Positions 43,193-51,641 of a stretch of DNA of 64,000 nt are shown here, one piece after another. The first letter of the stretch is position 1, and the number at the start of each line of letters is the position of its first letter. The position numbers and the translations under genes were made by a program. This stretch comes from Deltaproteobacteria bacterium (GTDB lineage: Bacteria; Desulfobacterota; Binatia; UBA9968): contig VGTH01000006.1 in assembly GCA_016874755.1 (NCBI GenBank), positions 62,001 to 126,000 of the forward strand, written 5' to 3'. The notes beneath the pieces were generated by a model. It was not told where the DNA came from, searched no databases, and saw nothing but the letters and a program-made list of their open reading frames with translations.

Positions 43193-44067
43193 TGTTTCCT
43201 TCCACCCTGCTCTTCGGTGCCACGTCGATCCTCGGCTTCAGCATCGCCAACTTGTTTCCCCAGACCATTCTGCCGTTTGTCACGAGGGCCAATCGTTCGA
43301 AAGCAATCCGCACGTGGCCGGTCTTGAACCTTGAAGATCCTAACTGGCCGGCAACGGTCTTCGCCAAACATCAGCCCGACGTTTTGCTGCAGTGCCACGC
43401 CGTCTGCGATGTCCCGCGCTGCGAAGTCGCGCCCGAGTGGGCGCGCGAGGTCAACATCGTTTATCTCAAGCGTGTGATTGACGCGTTGCCGGACAAGACG
43501 AAGCTTGTCTATGTATCTTCGGATCATGTTTTTGGCGGTGACGGCGTCTACGATGAAGCATCGGCCCCCTGTCCCATCAGCGTCTACGGCCGCACCCGCG
43601 TCGAGGCCGAAGAGATGGTTTTGCAACGTGCGGGCTCCCTCGTGATCCGCGGCGGCTTGACAATTGGCCCTTCGCCCAACGGGCGGACGGGTCATTGGGA
43701 CTGGCTGCGCTATCGCATCGGCAAGAACCTGCCGGTTACCATCGTGCACGACGAATATCGGTCAGTCGTTTGGGCGGATGATTTGGCGCTACGCGTGATG
43801 CAATTGGCCGAGAGCGCTGAAACAGGCGTTCGCCATGTCGCAGCCACGCGAGCGATTTCTCGCGTCGAGCTAGCCGACCATTTGCTAAGTGTCTTCGGCA
43901 AATCTGCGCACTACCGGCGCGAAAGCCGCTTCGAGCGTAGCGCCCCCCATCTTGGCAGAGTCGAGTTGGCGAGCAGATATCGCGGTGAGCTTTACAATCC
44001 TCTCTCCTGCGTGCTTGATAGTCCGCGCCCAGTTACACTGTCCGATCCGATCGCTGACGCACTATGA
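43192..44067 (+). CDS. RmlD/NAD-dependent epimerase-family reductase
   Basis: 291 residues from ATG 43192. A Rossmann-type start (TLLFGATSILGFSIANLF), the strand KLVYVSSDHVFGGDGVYDE and ISVYGRTRVEAEEMV give the RmlD-like short-chain dehydrogenase pattern. The active-site YxxxK is present as Y-G-R-T-R, with Arg for Lys; most relatives have K. The nucleotide-binding glycine motif is reduced to GATSILG. The reaction on a sugar nucleotide is inferred from the family only. It is coupled with its neighbours on both sides (TGATG and a four-base overlap). Confidence 0.8.
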   Translation: MFPSTLLFGATSILGFSIANLFPQTILPFVTRANRSKAIRTWPVLNLEDPNWPATVFAKHQPDVLLQCHAVCDVPRCEVAPEWAREVNIVYLKRVIDALPDKTKLVYVSSDHVFGGDGVYDEASAPCPISVYGRTRVEAEEMVLQRAGSLVIRGGLTIGPSPNGRTGHWDWLRYRIGKNLPVTIVHDEYRSVVWADDLALRVMQLAESAETGVRHVAATRAISRVELADHLLSVFGKSAHYRRESRFERSAPHLGRVELASRYRGELYNPLSCVLDSPRPVTLSDPIADAL

Positions 44068-44426
44068 ACCGGGCTTGGCAAACGTTTGTCCTAGCAGCGC
44101 TCGCCAGTGCGGCTATCTGGGCTCTGACGCCATGGCTGTCCGACCAGCGCGAGCCGTGGGACGTTGCCGGCATTTTCTATTACGCGGCCCTATTTATTGC
44201 CGGATTGATCGCGGGACTGCTCCAGCCCAGACCGCTCTGGGCTCACTACTTTGGCTCAATCGCCGGCCAAATCGGCTATGAGCTTATTTTCCTGCGCGTT
44301 GGGCCATTGCTTGTTATCGGTGCGATCCTGCTGTTCTTCTACTGCGTTTTCTACCTAGTCGGAGCCTACATCGGAGGCTACGTTCGCAAACGATTAAAGC
44401 GCCAAACCGGCAACGACGGCACGTAA
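44064..44426 (+). CDS. Small integral membrane protein of unknown function
   Basis: 120 residues with about four hydrophobic segments (ALASAAIWALTPWL; FYYAALFIAGLIAGLL; GPLLVIGAILLFFYCVFYLV) and a basic tail RKRLKRQ. No family recognised. It overlaps the preceding gene by four bases, so it is co-translated with the RmlD-like gene. Confidence 0.7.
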   Translation: MNRAWQTFVLAALASAAIWALTPWLSDQREPWDVAGIFYYAALFIAGLIAGLLQPRPLWAHYFGSIAGQIGYELIFLRVGPLLVIGAILLFFYCVFYLVGAYIGGYVRKRLKRQTGNDGT

Positions 44427-44489
44427 TCCCCAATCCAAAATCCAAAACCTGTGGAGAGCGAAGTCGAACCATCGAAAATCCAAAATTGC

Positions 44490-45380
44490 TTACTCTAGTC
44501 CTAACACTCGCGCCGGCACCTTCTGCGCCATGGTTTTCACTTCGTCGACAGTCATGCCGTGAAACAGCAGTTGCCCGACGAAGGCACGAAACGTATCGGC
44601 GGGCAAAGTGCCAAACGCCTGGCCGCCGTCGACGGTCATAGCACAGCGGTCGACGCCGACGCCGCGCGCTGACTCGATCAGCGGTTTGGGATTTAGTCCT
44701 GGACGCCATACCAACTCGATCGCCGCGCCTTGGTCCGCCATCCGTCGGCGCAGCTCGAGCGGCGTGTCGTCGCGCACGTGGCTGACGACGATACGCTTGA
44801 TGCCGTGGCGCTCGGCTTCGGCGACCAGCTCCAGATGCTCCTCGACCGAAACATGGCCCGTCGCCACGACCATGTCGTTGGCTTTGGCGATGTCGAGGAT
44901 CTCGTGCATCTCCGGCAAGAGCTTGCCTTTGTCATCGACGATGACGAGACCTGGCCGGCCGCGCAAGCCCACCGGCGGCCGCGCTTCCGAGCCGCCACTG
45001 CGCCGCCCCGACGCGTGGTACTCGGCGTTCCAGGTCGGTGCGAACAAAACTTTACAGCCAATTTTTGCGCCGACTTCAACCGCAAAGGGATTCAAACCGC
45101 CGAGGGAATAGTTCAGCACCACGGTGCCAAACAGACTGACCTCGGGAAACATCGGCTGAATGGTTTTCACCAGCGCCCCCGTGGGCCAGTGATGGCTCTT
45201 CATCACGACCGCGCGCATGCCCGCTTCTTTGGCTTGGCGCGCTGTGCCGATGCCGTCCAACCGGCGCGCCACGGCGAGGTCGTTGGTCGGCGGCATGTCG
45301 GGACCGAAATGGACATGCATGTCGATGGCACCGTGCATGACTTGGTCGATGACGGCAGCAAAGTTTTCCTGGGTGAGCAT
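44490..45380 (-). CDS. DUF6282-type amidohydrolase-like protein
   Basis: A 296-residue TIM-barrel-like protein. The N-terminus has a metal-binding HVHFG motif (AIDMHVHFGPDMPPTND). Further candidate ligands are in AVVMKSHHWPTGA, VATGHVSVEEH and IVVSHVRDDTP. This pattern resembles PHP/amidohydrolase superfamily proteins of the DUF6282 type. Start MLTQENFAAV at 45380. It is transcribed divergently from the ATE-like gene at 45493. Substrate unknown. Confidence 0.8.
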   Translation of the reverse strand: MLTQENFAAVIDQVMHGAIDMHVHFGPDMPPTNDLAVARRLDGIGTARQAKEAGMRAVVMKSHHWPTGALVKTIQPMFPEVSLFGTVVLNYSLGGLNPFAVEVGAKIGCKVLFAPTWNAEYHASGRRSGGSEARPPVGLRGRPGLVIVDDKGKLLPEMHEILDIAKANDMVVATGHVSVEEHLELVAEAERHGIKRIVVSHVRDDTPLELRRRMADQGAAIELVWRPGLNPKPLIESARGVGVDRCAMTVDGGQAFGTLPADTFRAFVGQLLFHGMTVDEVKTMAQKVPARVLGLE

Positions 45381-45492
45381 TCTGAGTTCCTTTCCTTTAG
45401 TGCTAGCTTACGCGCTCCATAGCAGATTCCCACCGCCCCGAAAAGCGACATCTTGTTGCCCCGTCGACGCAGTGGTAAAAACAAACCAGAAA

Positions 45493-46155
45493 ATGACCGC
45501 GCCAAATAATGACGAACATTTTCTTTGCCTGCGCGCCTCGCCCGGCAAAATGGACGCCCTCTGGGCCGGCGGCTGGCGCCACTTCGGCATCATCTTTGTC
45601 CGCTACCGCACCGCGCTGCACGGCGATAAGTTATACACGGTATTGCCATTGCGCGTCGACGTGCAGCGCTTTCGCTTAAGCCGCAGCCAGAAGCGAGTGC
45701 TGGCAAAGAACCGCGACATAGAAGTGGTCCTGCGCCCCTCCTTCGTCGACCGGGCAAAGGAACGGCTATTCGCCAACCATCGAGTGCGCTTCAACGACAA
45801 TGTTCCCGACTCGTTGTTTAATTTCCTCTCGCCCAACCCCGCAGAAGTTCCCTGTCCAAACTTAGAGCTTTGCCTCTACCGCGCCGGCCAATTGCTCGGG
45901 GTCACCTTTCTCGACATTGGCGAGCAGGCGACCTCGGCGGTCTACGCCATCTTTGACCCCAAGGAAACCCAGCGCAGCCTCGGCATTTTCATGATGCTCC
46001 GCTCCATTGAGCTGTCGCGGGAGCGCGGCTGCCGCTACTACTATCCCGGTTACGCCTACCGCGAGCCCTTCACTTACGACTACAAGAAGAACTTTTCCGG
46101 TCTGGAGCACCTCGATTGGGAGCGCGGCTGGCTGCCCTATCGCCCAAGCGAATAG
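45493..46155 (+). CDS. Arginyl/leucyl-tRNA-protein transferase-like protein (ATE/Bpt C-terminal domain)
   Basis: 220 residues from ATG 45493. It matches the C-terminal, GNAT-like domain of arginyl-tRNA-protein and Asp/Glu leucyl-transferases: VQRFRLSRSQKRVLAKN, LLGVTFLDIGEQATSAVYAIFDP, RSLGIFMMLRSIELSRERGCRYYYPGYAY. The N-terminal cysteine-rich part of that family (CxxC..., thought to bind a metal or Fe-S cluster) is absent. Only a short YRTALHGDKLYTV stretch without Cys stands where PRCPxCxxC is usual. It may work on another acceptor. The N-end-rule role is therefore uncertain. Confidence 0.78.
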   Translation: MTAPNNDEHFLCLRASPGKMDALWAGGWRHFGIIFVRYRTALHGDKLYTVLPLRVDVQRFRLSRSQKRVLAKNRDIEVVLRPSFVDRAKERLFANHRVRFNDNVPDSLFNFLSPNPAEVPCPNLELCLYRAGQLLGVTFLDIGEQATSAVYAIFDPKETQRSLGIFMMLRSIELSRERGCRYYYPGYAYREPFTYDYKKNFSGLEHLDWERGWLPYRPSE

Positions 46156-46156
46156 C

Positions 46157-47194
46157 CTAGCGCGCCGGCAGCGGCCCGCCCTCGGCGTATTGCTTGTACA
46201 GGGCGATCACTTCAGCATCGCGCGGCAGGTCTTTGACGACCTGTTGCACCGCTTCGCCGGTTAACGGCGACGGTTCGCGCCCCATGAGTTTTTTGAACTC
46301 TTGAATGAAGGCGGCATCTTTGAAGCTTTGCGCCATGGCGTCGCGGAGGATCTTCACCAACTCCGGCGCCGTTCCCGGCGAGACATGGTGCGGCCAGCGT
46401 GGCACCTGAAAGGCGCGAAACAACTCTACGGCTTTGCGCTCGCGCTCGTTCTTGGCGAAGCTGTCGAGATCGGGCAAGCCTGGTAAGCGCGAGTCGAAGC
46501 GCCCTTTGGGATTGGAGATCGTCGCGTGAAACGCCACCTGATCGCGCAGGTCCTTGAAGACGCTGTCGATGTTGCCGCTGGTGCGCAGGTCGAGCTCGCC
46601 ATTGTTGAGCGCTATGTCCATCTCGGGATCGTTGAAGCCGACGACAAAGCGCGGCTCTTTCAGGTCTAATAAGTGGGCGAACATGCGCCCGGTGATGTAG
46701 ACCGAGTGGCCGACCGAATGGGCCCCGACGCGCAGGCCGCGCGCAGCGCGCAGCTTCTCAAGATTATCGATACTGGCGCTCTTGCGCGAGAAGAACGCGT
46801 AGGGATTGCCGGTCTCGGTCGAGCCGAGATAGATGAACTTGTCGATATCGTAGTTGCTGCCCGACAGACCGAGAATCGGCCCGGGAATCATGTTGCCTGC
46901 CGAGGCGATCTTCAATCCGTCCGGCTTCACCGTGTAGAAATAATTGGCCGCCTTGCGCCCCGACGCGCCGTCCATGAACTCCATGACGATATTGGGGTTC
47001 CCCGGAATATATTTTTTCAGAAACGGCATCAGCGCGCGGGATTGAAACTCCCCCGACCCGCCGGCGCCGCCGCCGCGAATAATCGTGATCGTCTTGCCAG
47101 CGTAGTACGGCGTCTGGGCTAAACATTGACTCGTTAACACGCCCCACAGGCCGCAAAGAACCGCCATGGAACGAATGACAATTGCCACCTGCAT
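46157..47194 (-). CDS. TctC-type binding protein, divergent
   Basis: 345 residues. CAGGAG precedes ATG 47194. The signal peptide ends near SQCLAQ, then TPYYAGKTITIIRGGGAGGS. The ligand loop GGGAGGSGEFQSRALMPFL and NIVMEFMDGASGRKAANYF depart from the array pattern, and the array's cysteine pair is absent. Its 3' end is one base from the stop of the convergent ATE-like gene. It lies directly downstream of an NMT1-type binding-protein gene, with no membrane subunits. Confidence 0.85.
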   Translation of the reverse strand: MQVAIVIRSMAVLCGLWGVLTSQCLAQTPYYAGKTITIIRGGGAGGSGEFQSRALMPFLKKYIPGNPNIVMEFMDGASGRKAANYFYTVKPDGLKIASAGNMIPGPILGLSGSNYDIDKFIYLGSTETGNPYAFFSRKSASIDNLEKLRAARGLRVGAHSVGHSVYITGRMFAHLLDLKEPRFVVGFNDPEMDIALNNGELDLRTSGNIDSVFKDLRDQVAFHATISNPKGRFDSRLPGLPDLDSFAKNERERKAVELFRAFQVPRWPHHVSPGTAPELVKILRDAMAQSFKDAAFIQEFKKLMGREPSPLTGEAVQQVVKDLPRDAEVIALYKQYAEGGPLPAR

Positions 47195-47220
47195 TTTGAT
47201 CTCCTGTTCAATTGTTGCAG

Positions 47221-48222
47221 TTAACTCTTGACGCCCAACTGCGCTAGAAAACCACTCTTTTTCAAATCGTCGACAAAACGCAGGTCGAGAATATCCTCCG
47301 GTTTGGCCTTGGCGGCTTTCGGTTCGATCTCCGCCTGGATGTCGAGAATATTGCGCAGCCCTTCCACGGTCGGATAGGTGTCGTCGACGAGTAGGTCGCG
47401 ATACGCTGCGTAGGATTTCTCCAGCACGGTCCGGTCTTGTCCCCTGGTATATTTTTGCAAGACCTTGATCACTTCCTCTTTATGGTTTTTGTAATAATGC
47501 ACCGTCTCCGCCATCGCTCGCACCAGGCGCTGCACCATATCAGGATTCTCCCGAATGAGTTTGCGCGAGGTCACGGTGCAGGTCAATTGAAAAGGAATCT
47601 TCAACTTGGCCATGTCCAGGATCACCTTGAGGCCGCCCTTCTCGCCCATCAATCTTTCTGCTTCCTGACCGACGGTCCACTCCAGTTGACCTGAGGTAAC
47701 GGCGGTAACCCGCGCCGAACCGGCGCCGACGGTCACTGCTTTGATATCGCTCAGCGACAACCTTTGCTGTCTCAAAGCGAGGCGCAAAGCAAAGTCGGCC
47801 GCCGTCCCAGGAATGTGGATAGCCGCTGAGCGGCCGCGCAAGTCCTCCACCGATTTGATCTCAGGCTTACCGATAATGTAATAGGGCAGCGTATTGGTGA
47901 GGCTGTTGACAATCGCGATATCGCCGCCCGCTAGCTTGCCGTAGAGCGCCGAGGTGCCCACTGCTCCGACGAAGGCGACATCGCCAGCGATCAAACTCTG
48001 CACGCCGCGGGTGCTGCCGCTAATATAAATCAGCTCGATGTCGAGGCCATGTTTTTTGAACAGGCCGCGCTCCTTGGCCACCCAGTAGGCCGGCGACGCA
48101 TTGGCCGAGTCGGAGATGTAGGCCAGCAGTGACGGCTTTCGTTCGGCAGCGAGCGAGAGCCCGGTCCAGGCGGTAATCCCAACGCCAACCCAAGCGAAGA
48201 TTCGTAAAAATCTGGTCTTCAC
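47221..48222 (-). CDS. NMT1/SsuA-type ABC substrate-binding protein
   Basis: 333 residues from GTG 48222, five bases after GGAGG; upstream in-frame codons lack a site. The signal peptide is VKTRFLRIFAWVGVGITAWT and so on, then SLLAYISDSANASPAYWVAK and LDIELIYISGSTRGVQSL. The binding-protein fold and the closing VQRLVRAMAETVHYYKNHKE helix fit the NMT1/SsuA class. The two binding-protein genes 46157-48222 form one short minus-strand unit. Confidence 0.87.
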   Translation of the reverse strand: MKTRFLRIFAWVGVGITAWTGLSLAAERKPSLLAYISDSANASPAYWVAKERGLFKKHGLDIELIYISGSTRGVQSLIAGDVAFVGAVGTSALYGKLAGGDIAIVNSLTNTLPYYIIGKPEIKSVEDLRGRSAAIHIPGTAADFALRLALRQQRLSLSDIKAVTVGAGSARVTAVTSGQLEWTVGQEAERLMGEKGGLKVILDMAKLKIPFQLTCTVTSRKLIRENPDMVQRLVRAMAETVHYYKNHKEEVIKVLQKYTRGQDRTVLEKSYAAYRDLLVDDTYPTVEGLRNILDIQAEIEPKAAKAKPEDILDLRFVDDLKKSGFLAQLGVKS

Positions 48223-48369
48223 AGCTACCTCCGTTTTAACGGTCGCCTTTGACTCGTAGGGCAGCGGATACACCGGGTCAACACGAACAATTTATCGCTC
48301 CCCGCATCCGGTTCATGATATGACTGGTCTTGCAGCGCACATCAATAACCCTGGTTACAGGAGGTTACA

Positions 48370-48822
48370 ATGAGCGACCCTACCGGCAAGGCTCGCGCCC
48401 TGGGCATCAATCACGTGGTTCTCGAAGTCGATGACTTGAACAAAGCGCTGGAGTTCTACGGCAACCTCTTCGAATTCACGCTGCGCGGCAAGAGCGAACA
48501 CAACGCGTTCATCGACCTCGGTGATCAGTTCATTCAATTGACCTTGGGCCGCACGCAGATCGCCGACACCAAGCGCCACTTCGGCTTGGTCGTCGACGAC
48601 CGCGACGCGGTGCGCCGGAGAATGGAACAGCTCGGCATTAAAAGCATCAACGACCGCTTGAACATCCTCGACCCCTGGGGCAACCGCATCGAGATCGTCC
48701 CCTACGACGACTGCCAATTCACTAAAGCCGATCACATCTTGAACGGCATGGGCGTCGCAAAGATCGAGAAGACAGCCAGCGCCACCGAAGAGCTGAAGAA
48801 AAAAGGCATGGCGCCCGAATAA
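48370..48822 (+). CDS. VOC-family (glyoxalase/dioxygenase-like) metalloprotein
   Basis: 150 residues with one beta-alpha-beta-beta-beta VOC module and a C-terminal tail. The start region GINHVVLEVDDLNKALEFY carries the first His ligand, and ILDPWGNRIEIVPYD the closing strand with its Glu. The extra HFGLVVDDRDAVRRRM strand-helix follows the usual order. AGGAGG precedes ATG 48370. Such proteins are glyoxalases, extradiol dioxygenases or resistance proteins; sequence alone does not say which. Confidence 0.85.
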   Translation: MSDPTGKARALGINHVVLEVDDLNKALEFYGNLFEFTLRGKSEHNAFIDLGDQFIQLTLGRTQIADTKRHFGLVVDDRDAVRRRMEQLGIKSINDRLNILDPWGNRIEIVPYDDCQFTKADHILNGMGVAKIEKTASATEELKKKGMAPE

Positions 48823-48900
48823 CTCCATTTGTTGAGCAACTTACTCACAGTTTTGAGTAATTTGTCAGGCAGTCCGAATTATGATTCCCCACCCGCGAAA

Positions 48901-49464
48901 ATGAAGACAGCACGAGCCGCACGATCCCAAATCCCGGTACTCCACCGCCGACCCGAGCCGCTCCCGCTCCTTCGCTGGAGCCACATGCGCTCGCCACTGG
49001 GCCGGCTTTTCATCGCCGTCAGCGAAAAGGGTTTATGCGCCATCGTATACAGACAGCGCGAAGACAATTTCGTTGCTGATTTAGATTCGCGCTCGACGTT
49101 GAAGCGAGACAGCACCGCCACTGCCCAAGTGGCGGCGCAGATCGAAGAATATTTCGCCGGCCGACGTAAGAAGTTCGCTCTACCCCTCAAACTCTCCGAA
49201 CTCACGTCCTTTCAACGCCAGGTCTTGGCCGCAACGTCGCGCATCCGCTTTGGCCAAGTATGGACTTATCAGCGCGTCGCCCAAGAAATGCACCGTGCTA
49301 AATCGAGCCGCCCGGTGGGCCAAGCTCTGGGCCGCAATCCGATTCCCATCGTTATTCCCTGTCACCGGGTCATCGCCAGCAACGGCGGTCTCGGCGGCTA
49401 TTGCGGCATCTCGGGACGCGAGCTCAAGCGCTGGCTGTTGCGCCATGAGGGCGTGCGCTTGTGA
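48901..49464 (+). CDS. ogt: Methylated-DNA--protein-cysteine methyltransferase (Ogt/AdaB-like)
   Basis: 187 residues from ATG 48901 (internal ATG 48985 is possible). It repairs O6-alkylguanine by transferring the alkyl group to its own cysteine. The active-site motif PIVIPCHRVIASNGGLGGY is complete, with the Cys acceptor in PCHRV. The helix-turn-helix segment TYQRVAQEMHRAKSSRPVGQALGRNP precedes it. The DMT transporter gene overlaps its end by four bases, suggesting one operon. Confidence 0.93.
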   Translation: MKTARAARSQIPVLHRRPEPLPLLRWSHMRSPLGRLFIAVSEKGLCAIVYRQREDNFVADLDSRSTLKRDSTATAQVAAQIEEYFAGRRKKFALPLKLSELTSFQRQVLAATSRIRFGQVWTYQRVAQEMHRAKSSRPVGQALGRNPIPIVIPCHRVIASNGGLGGYCGISGRELKRWLLRHEGVRL

Positions 49465-50378
49465 GTCAAACCGCGCCGGCCTCGTCCTACCAAACGGCAT
49501 CGCCGCTCTTGATCTGGACGGCGCTGAGCGCAGTCTATGTCATCTGGGGCTCGACCTATCTCGCCATTCGTTTCACTGTGGAAACCACACCGCCCTTTTT
49601 ATCCGCGGGAGCTCGTTTTGTCGCCTCGGGCATCGTTCTTTACCTGTGGCGGCGATGTGCCGGCGATCCGACTCCTTGCAAGCTCGAATGGCGCAATGCG
49701 ACCATGATCGGCATTCTACTCTTGGTCGGCGGCAACGGCGCGGTAGTCTGGGCCGCGCGCTATATACCGTCGAGTCTCGCCGCACTTTTGGTTGCCACTT
49801 GTCCGTTGTGGATGTTGCTGTTTGATTTTCTCCGGCCTGGCGGAGAAAAACCTGGTGCCCGAGCATTGACAGGTATTCTGGTCGGTTTTCTCGGCGCTTT
49901 GCTATTGATCGGCTGGAGCGCGGACGGCACCAGCGAGAAAAGTTTTATCGGCGCCGTGGTCGTCGTCCTCGGCTCGATTTTCTGGGCGAGCGGTTCGATC
50001 TACGGCAAGACCGCCAAGCTCCCTCCTTCGCCGCTACTAATAACGGCCATGGAGATGCTAACCGGCGGTGCCGCCCTGCTCCTCATCGCTTTTGTCATTG
50101 GCGAGGTGACCACGTTCCAACTCGCCGCGGTCTCCTCACGTTCTGCCTGGGGCTGGCTCTATCTCACCGTCATTGGTCCCATCGCGTTTGTCTCCTACGC
50201 CTGGCTGCTGCGCAACGCGCCGATCCCCCTCGTCTCGACCTATTCTTACGTAAATCCGCTAGTGGCGATCTTGCTCGGCTACTTTCTCGGCAAAGAAATT
50301 TTCGCGTTGCGAGTCTTGCTTGCCGCAGCCTTGGTCATTGGTTCGGTGGCGCTGGTGAGCGCGCGCAGGGCGCACTAG
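49461..50378 (+). CDS. EamA/DMT-family transporter
   Basis: 305 residues with ten predicted membrane helices in two repeats, the EamA layout. SAVYVIWGSTYLAIRF opens the first repeat and VLGSIFWASGSIYGKTAK the second. The GTG start at 49461 overlaps the alkyltransferase stop. DMT proteins export amino acids, nucleosides or other metabolites; no substrate hint is visible. Confidence 0.9.
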   Translation: MSQTAPASSYQTASPLLIWTALSAVYVIWGSTYLAIRFTVETTPPFLSAGARFVASGIVLYLWRRCAGDPTPCKLEWRNATMIGILLLVGGNGAVVWAARYIPSSLAALLVATCPLWMLLFDFLRPGGEKPGARALTGILVGFLGALLLIGWSADGTSEKSFIGAVVVVLGSIFWASGSIYGKTAKLPPSPLLITAMEMLTGGAALLLIAFVIGEVTTFQLAAVSSRSAWGWLYLTVIGPIAFVSYAWLLRNAPIPLVSTYSYVNPLVAILLGYFLGKEIFALRVLLAAALVIGSVALVSARRAH

Positions 50379-50380
50379 GT

Positions 50381-50415
50381 GATTCCAGATTACACATTAC
50401 AGATTCCAAATTATC
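50381..50415. repeat. Left flank repeat of the four-helix-bundle cassette
   Basis: gattccagattacacattac followed by agattccaaattat. The elements attccagatt and agattccaaatt recur in inverted orientation at 50924-50953. Confidence 0.75.
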
Positions 50416-50456
50416 TGATATTACCTCGCAGACTATAGTTACCAAAACTCGACAAG

Positions 50457-50915
50457 ATGACTTACAAGCATTTCGAAGATTTGCCGGTTTGGAAAGACAG
50501 CGCTGAACTCGCACGCTTAGTCTCTGAACTGACCGAGCACGCATTGTTTCAGCGACACTATGGGCTCCGCGATCAATTGGAGCGAGCGGCCTTATCTATC
50601 TCCAATAATATCGCTGAAGGATTTGAACGAGGGACCAACAACGAGCTCCTTGCTTTTTTGTACGTCGCCCGCGGCTCCGCCGGCGAAGTTCGCTCGATGC
50701 TTCGGATTCTAGAATTATGGGACAAGTTTACGGAACTCAGACCCAAAGTCGCAGAGCTTCGGACGCGAACCGAATCGATCTCTCGTCAGCTCCACGGCTG
50801 GATTGAGCAGCTTAAGCGCTCGGGTTTCACTGGCCAAAGACATCTCAACGTCGTAAAACCAAACAAATCAACGCGTTCGTCTGGCATGCCTGCCAAACCC
50901 CACAAGGAGCGCTGA
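50457..50915 (+). CDS. S23-type four-helix bundle protein
   Basis: 152 residues; the core matches the family first found in 23S rRNA intervening sequences: FEDLPVWKDSAELARLVSEL, LRDQLERAALSISNNIAEGFERG and ARGSAGEVRSMLRILEL. Residues past about 125 (GQRHLNVVKPNKSTRSSGM) form an unusual basic tail. Function is unknown family-wide. The gene sits between inverted copies of an attccagatt repeat and interrupts the spacing between unrelated genes, which looks like an inserted cassette. Confidence 0.88.
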   Translation: MTYKHFEDLPVWKDSAELARLVSELTEHALFQRHYGLRDQLERAALSISNNIAEGFERGTNNELLAFLYVARGSAGEVRSMLRILELWDKFTELRPKVAELRTRTESISRQLHGWIEQLKRSGFTGQRHLNVVKPNKSTRSSGMPAKPHKER

Positions 50916-50923
50916 TCCGAAGC

Positions 50924-50953
50924 ATTTCAATCTGGAATTTGGAATCTGGAATA
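50924..50953. repeat. Right flank repeat of the four-helix-bundle cassette
   Basis: tcaatctggaatttggaatc followed by tggaata. It is the inverted counterpart of 50381-50415, and the GST ribosome site begins immediately after it. Confidence 0.75.
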
Positions 50954-50962
50954 GGAGGCTTT

Positions 50963-51568
50963 ATGCCCATTATCCTGTATCACGACGTGCCTTCTACCAA
51001 CTGCGACCGAGTCAAAATCGCTCTTGCCGAAAAGGGACTCAAATGGGAAGGCGTTTGGGTCAAGCTAAGCAAGAGAGACCAAAAGAGTCCTGAGCATCTT
51101 AAGCGCAACCCGTACGGGAAAATCCCTGTTATCGACATCGATGGCAAGATGCTGTTCGAATCGTGCATCATCAACGAGTATCTCGACGAAATCTATCCCA
51201 ATCCGCCGCTGCAGCCGAAAGACCCCTACCTGCGCGCCCGTGGACGAATCCTCAACGATTATTTCCTGAATTACATGCACGAGCCCTACTGGGCATTGCG
51301 CGGCGAGATGATGAAGAACGAAGCGGAGCGCGATCAGAAACTTGTCGCGGAAACGCGCAAAGAAGTCATCAACCGGCTGCGATACCTGGAGCAGGCCCTC
51401 GGGGACCAGCCGTTTTTTCTTGGCGACTATAGCCTCACGGACATCGCTCTACTGCCCCGCTTTCCAAAAATCGCACAGTATGGTGCGCTGCCGGGCGACA
51501 CGCTGCCGAAGCTTACGGCGTGGTTCGAGCGCATGAAACAACGGCCGGCGGTGCAAACCGTCCTTTGA
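50963..51568 (+). CDS. Glutathione S-transferase-family protein
   Basis: 201 residues from ATG 50963, after ATAGGAGG. The thioredoxin-like N-terminal domain is visible: ILYHDVPSTNCDRVKIALAE, with a Ser/Cys pair at the usual catalytic site. GKIPVIDIDGKMLFESCIINEYLDE carries the cis-Pro and the glutathione-binding ESxxI motif. The all-helical C-terminal domain runs to TAWFERMKQRPAVQT. Detoxification or a dehalogenation/isomerisation step in catabolism are both possible. Confidence 0.9.
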   Translation: MPIILYHDVPSTNCDRVKIALAEKGLKWEGVWVKLSKRDQKSPEHLKRNPYGKIPVIDIDGKMLFESCIINEYLDEIYPNPPLQPKDPYLRARGRILNDYFLNYMHEPYWALRGEMMKNEAERDQKLVAETRKEVINRLRYLEQALGDQPFFLGDYSLTDIALLPRFPKIAQYGALPGDTLPKLTAWFERMKQRPAVQTVL

Positions 51569-51641
51569 AACGGACTGCTTAAACTAGTGATTGACTCGGC
51601 TCGACCGAACCGATAATCACGCAGTTCGGAGGTATTCGCCC

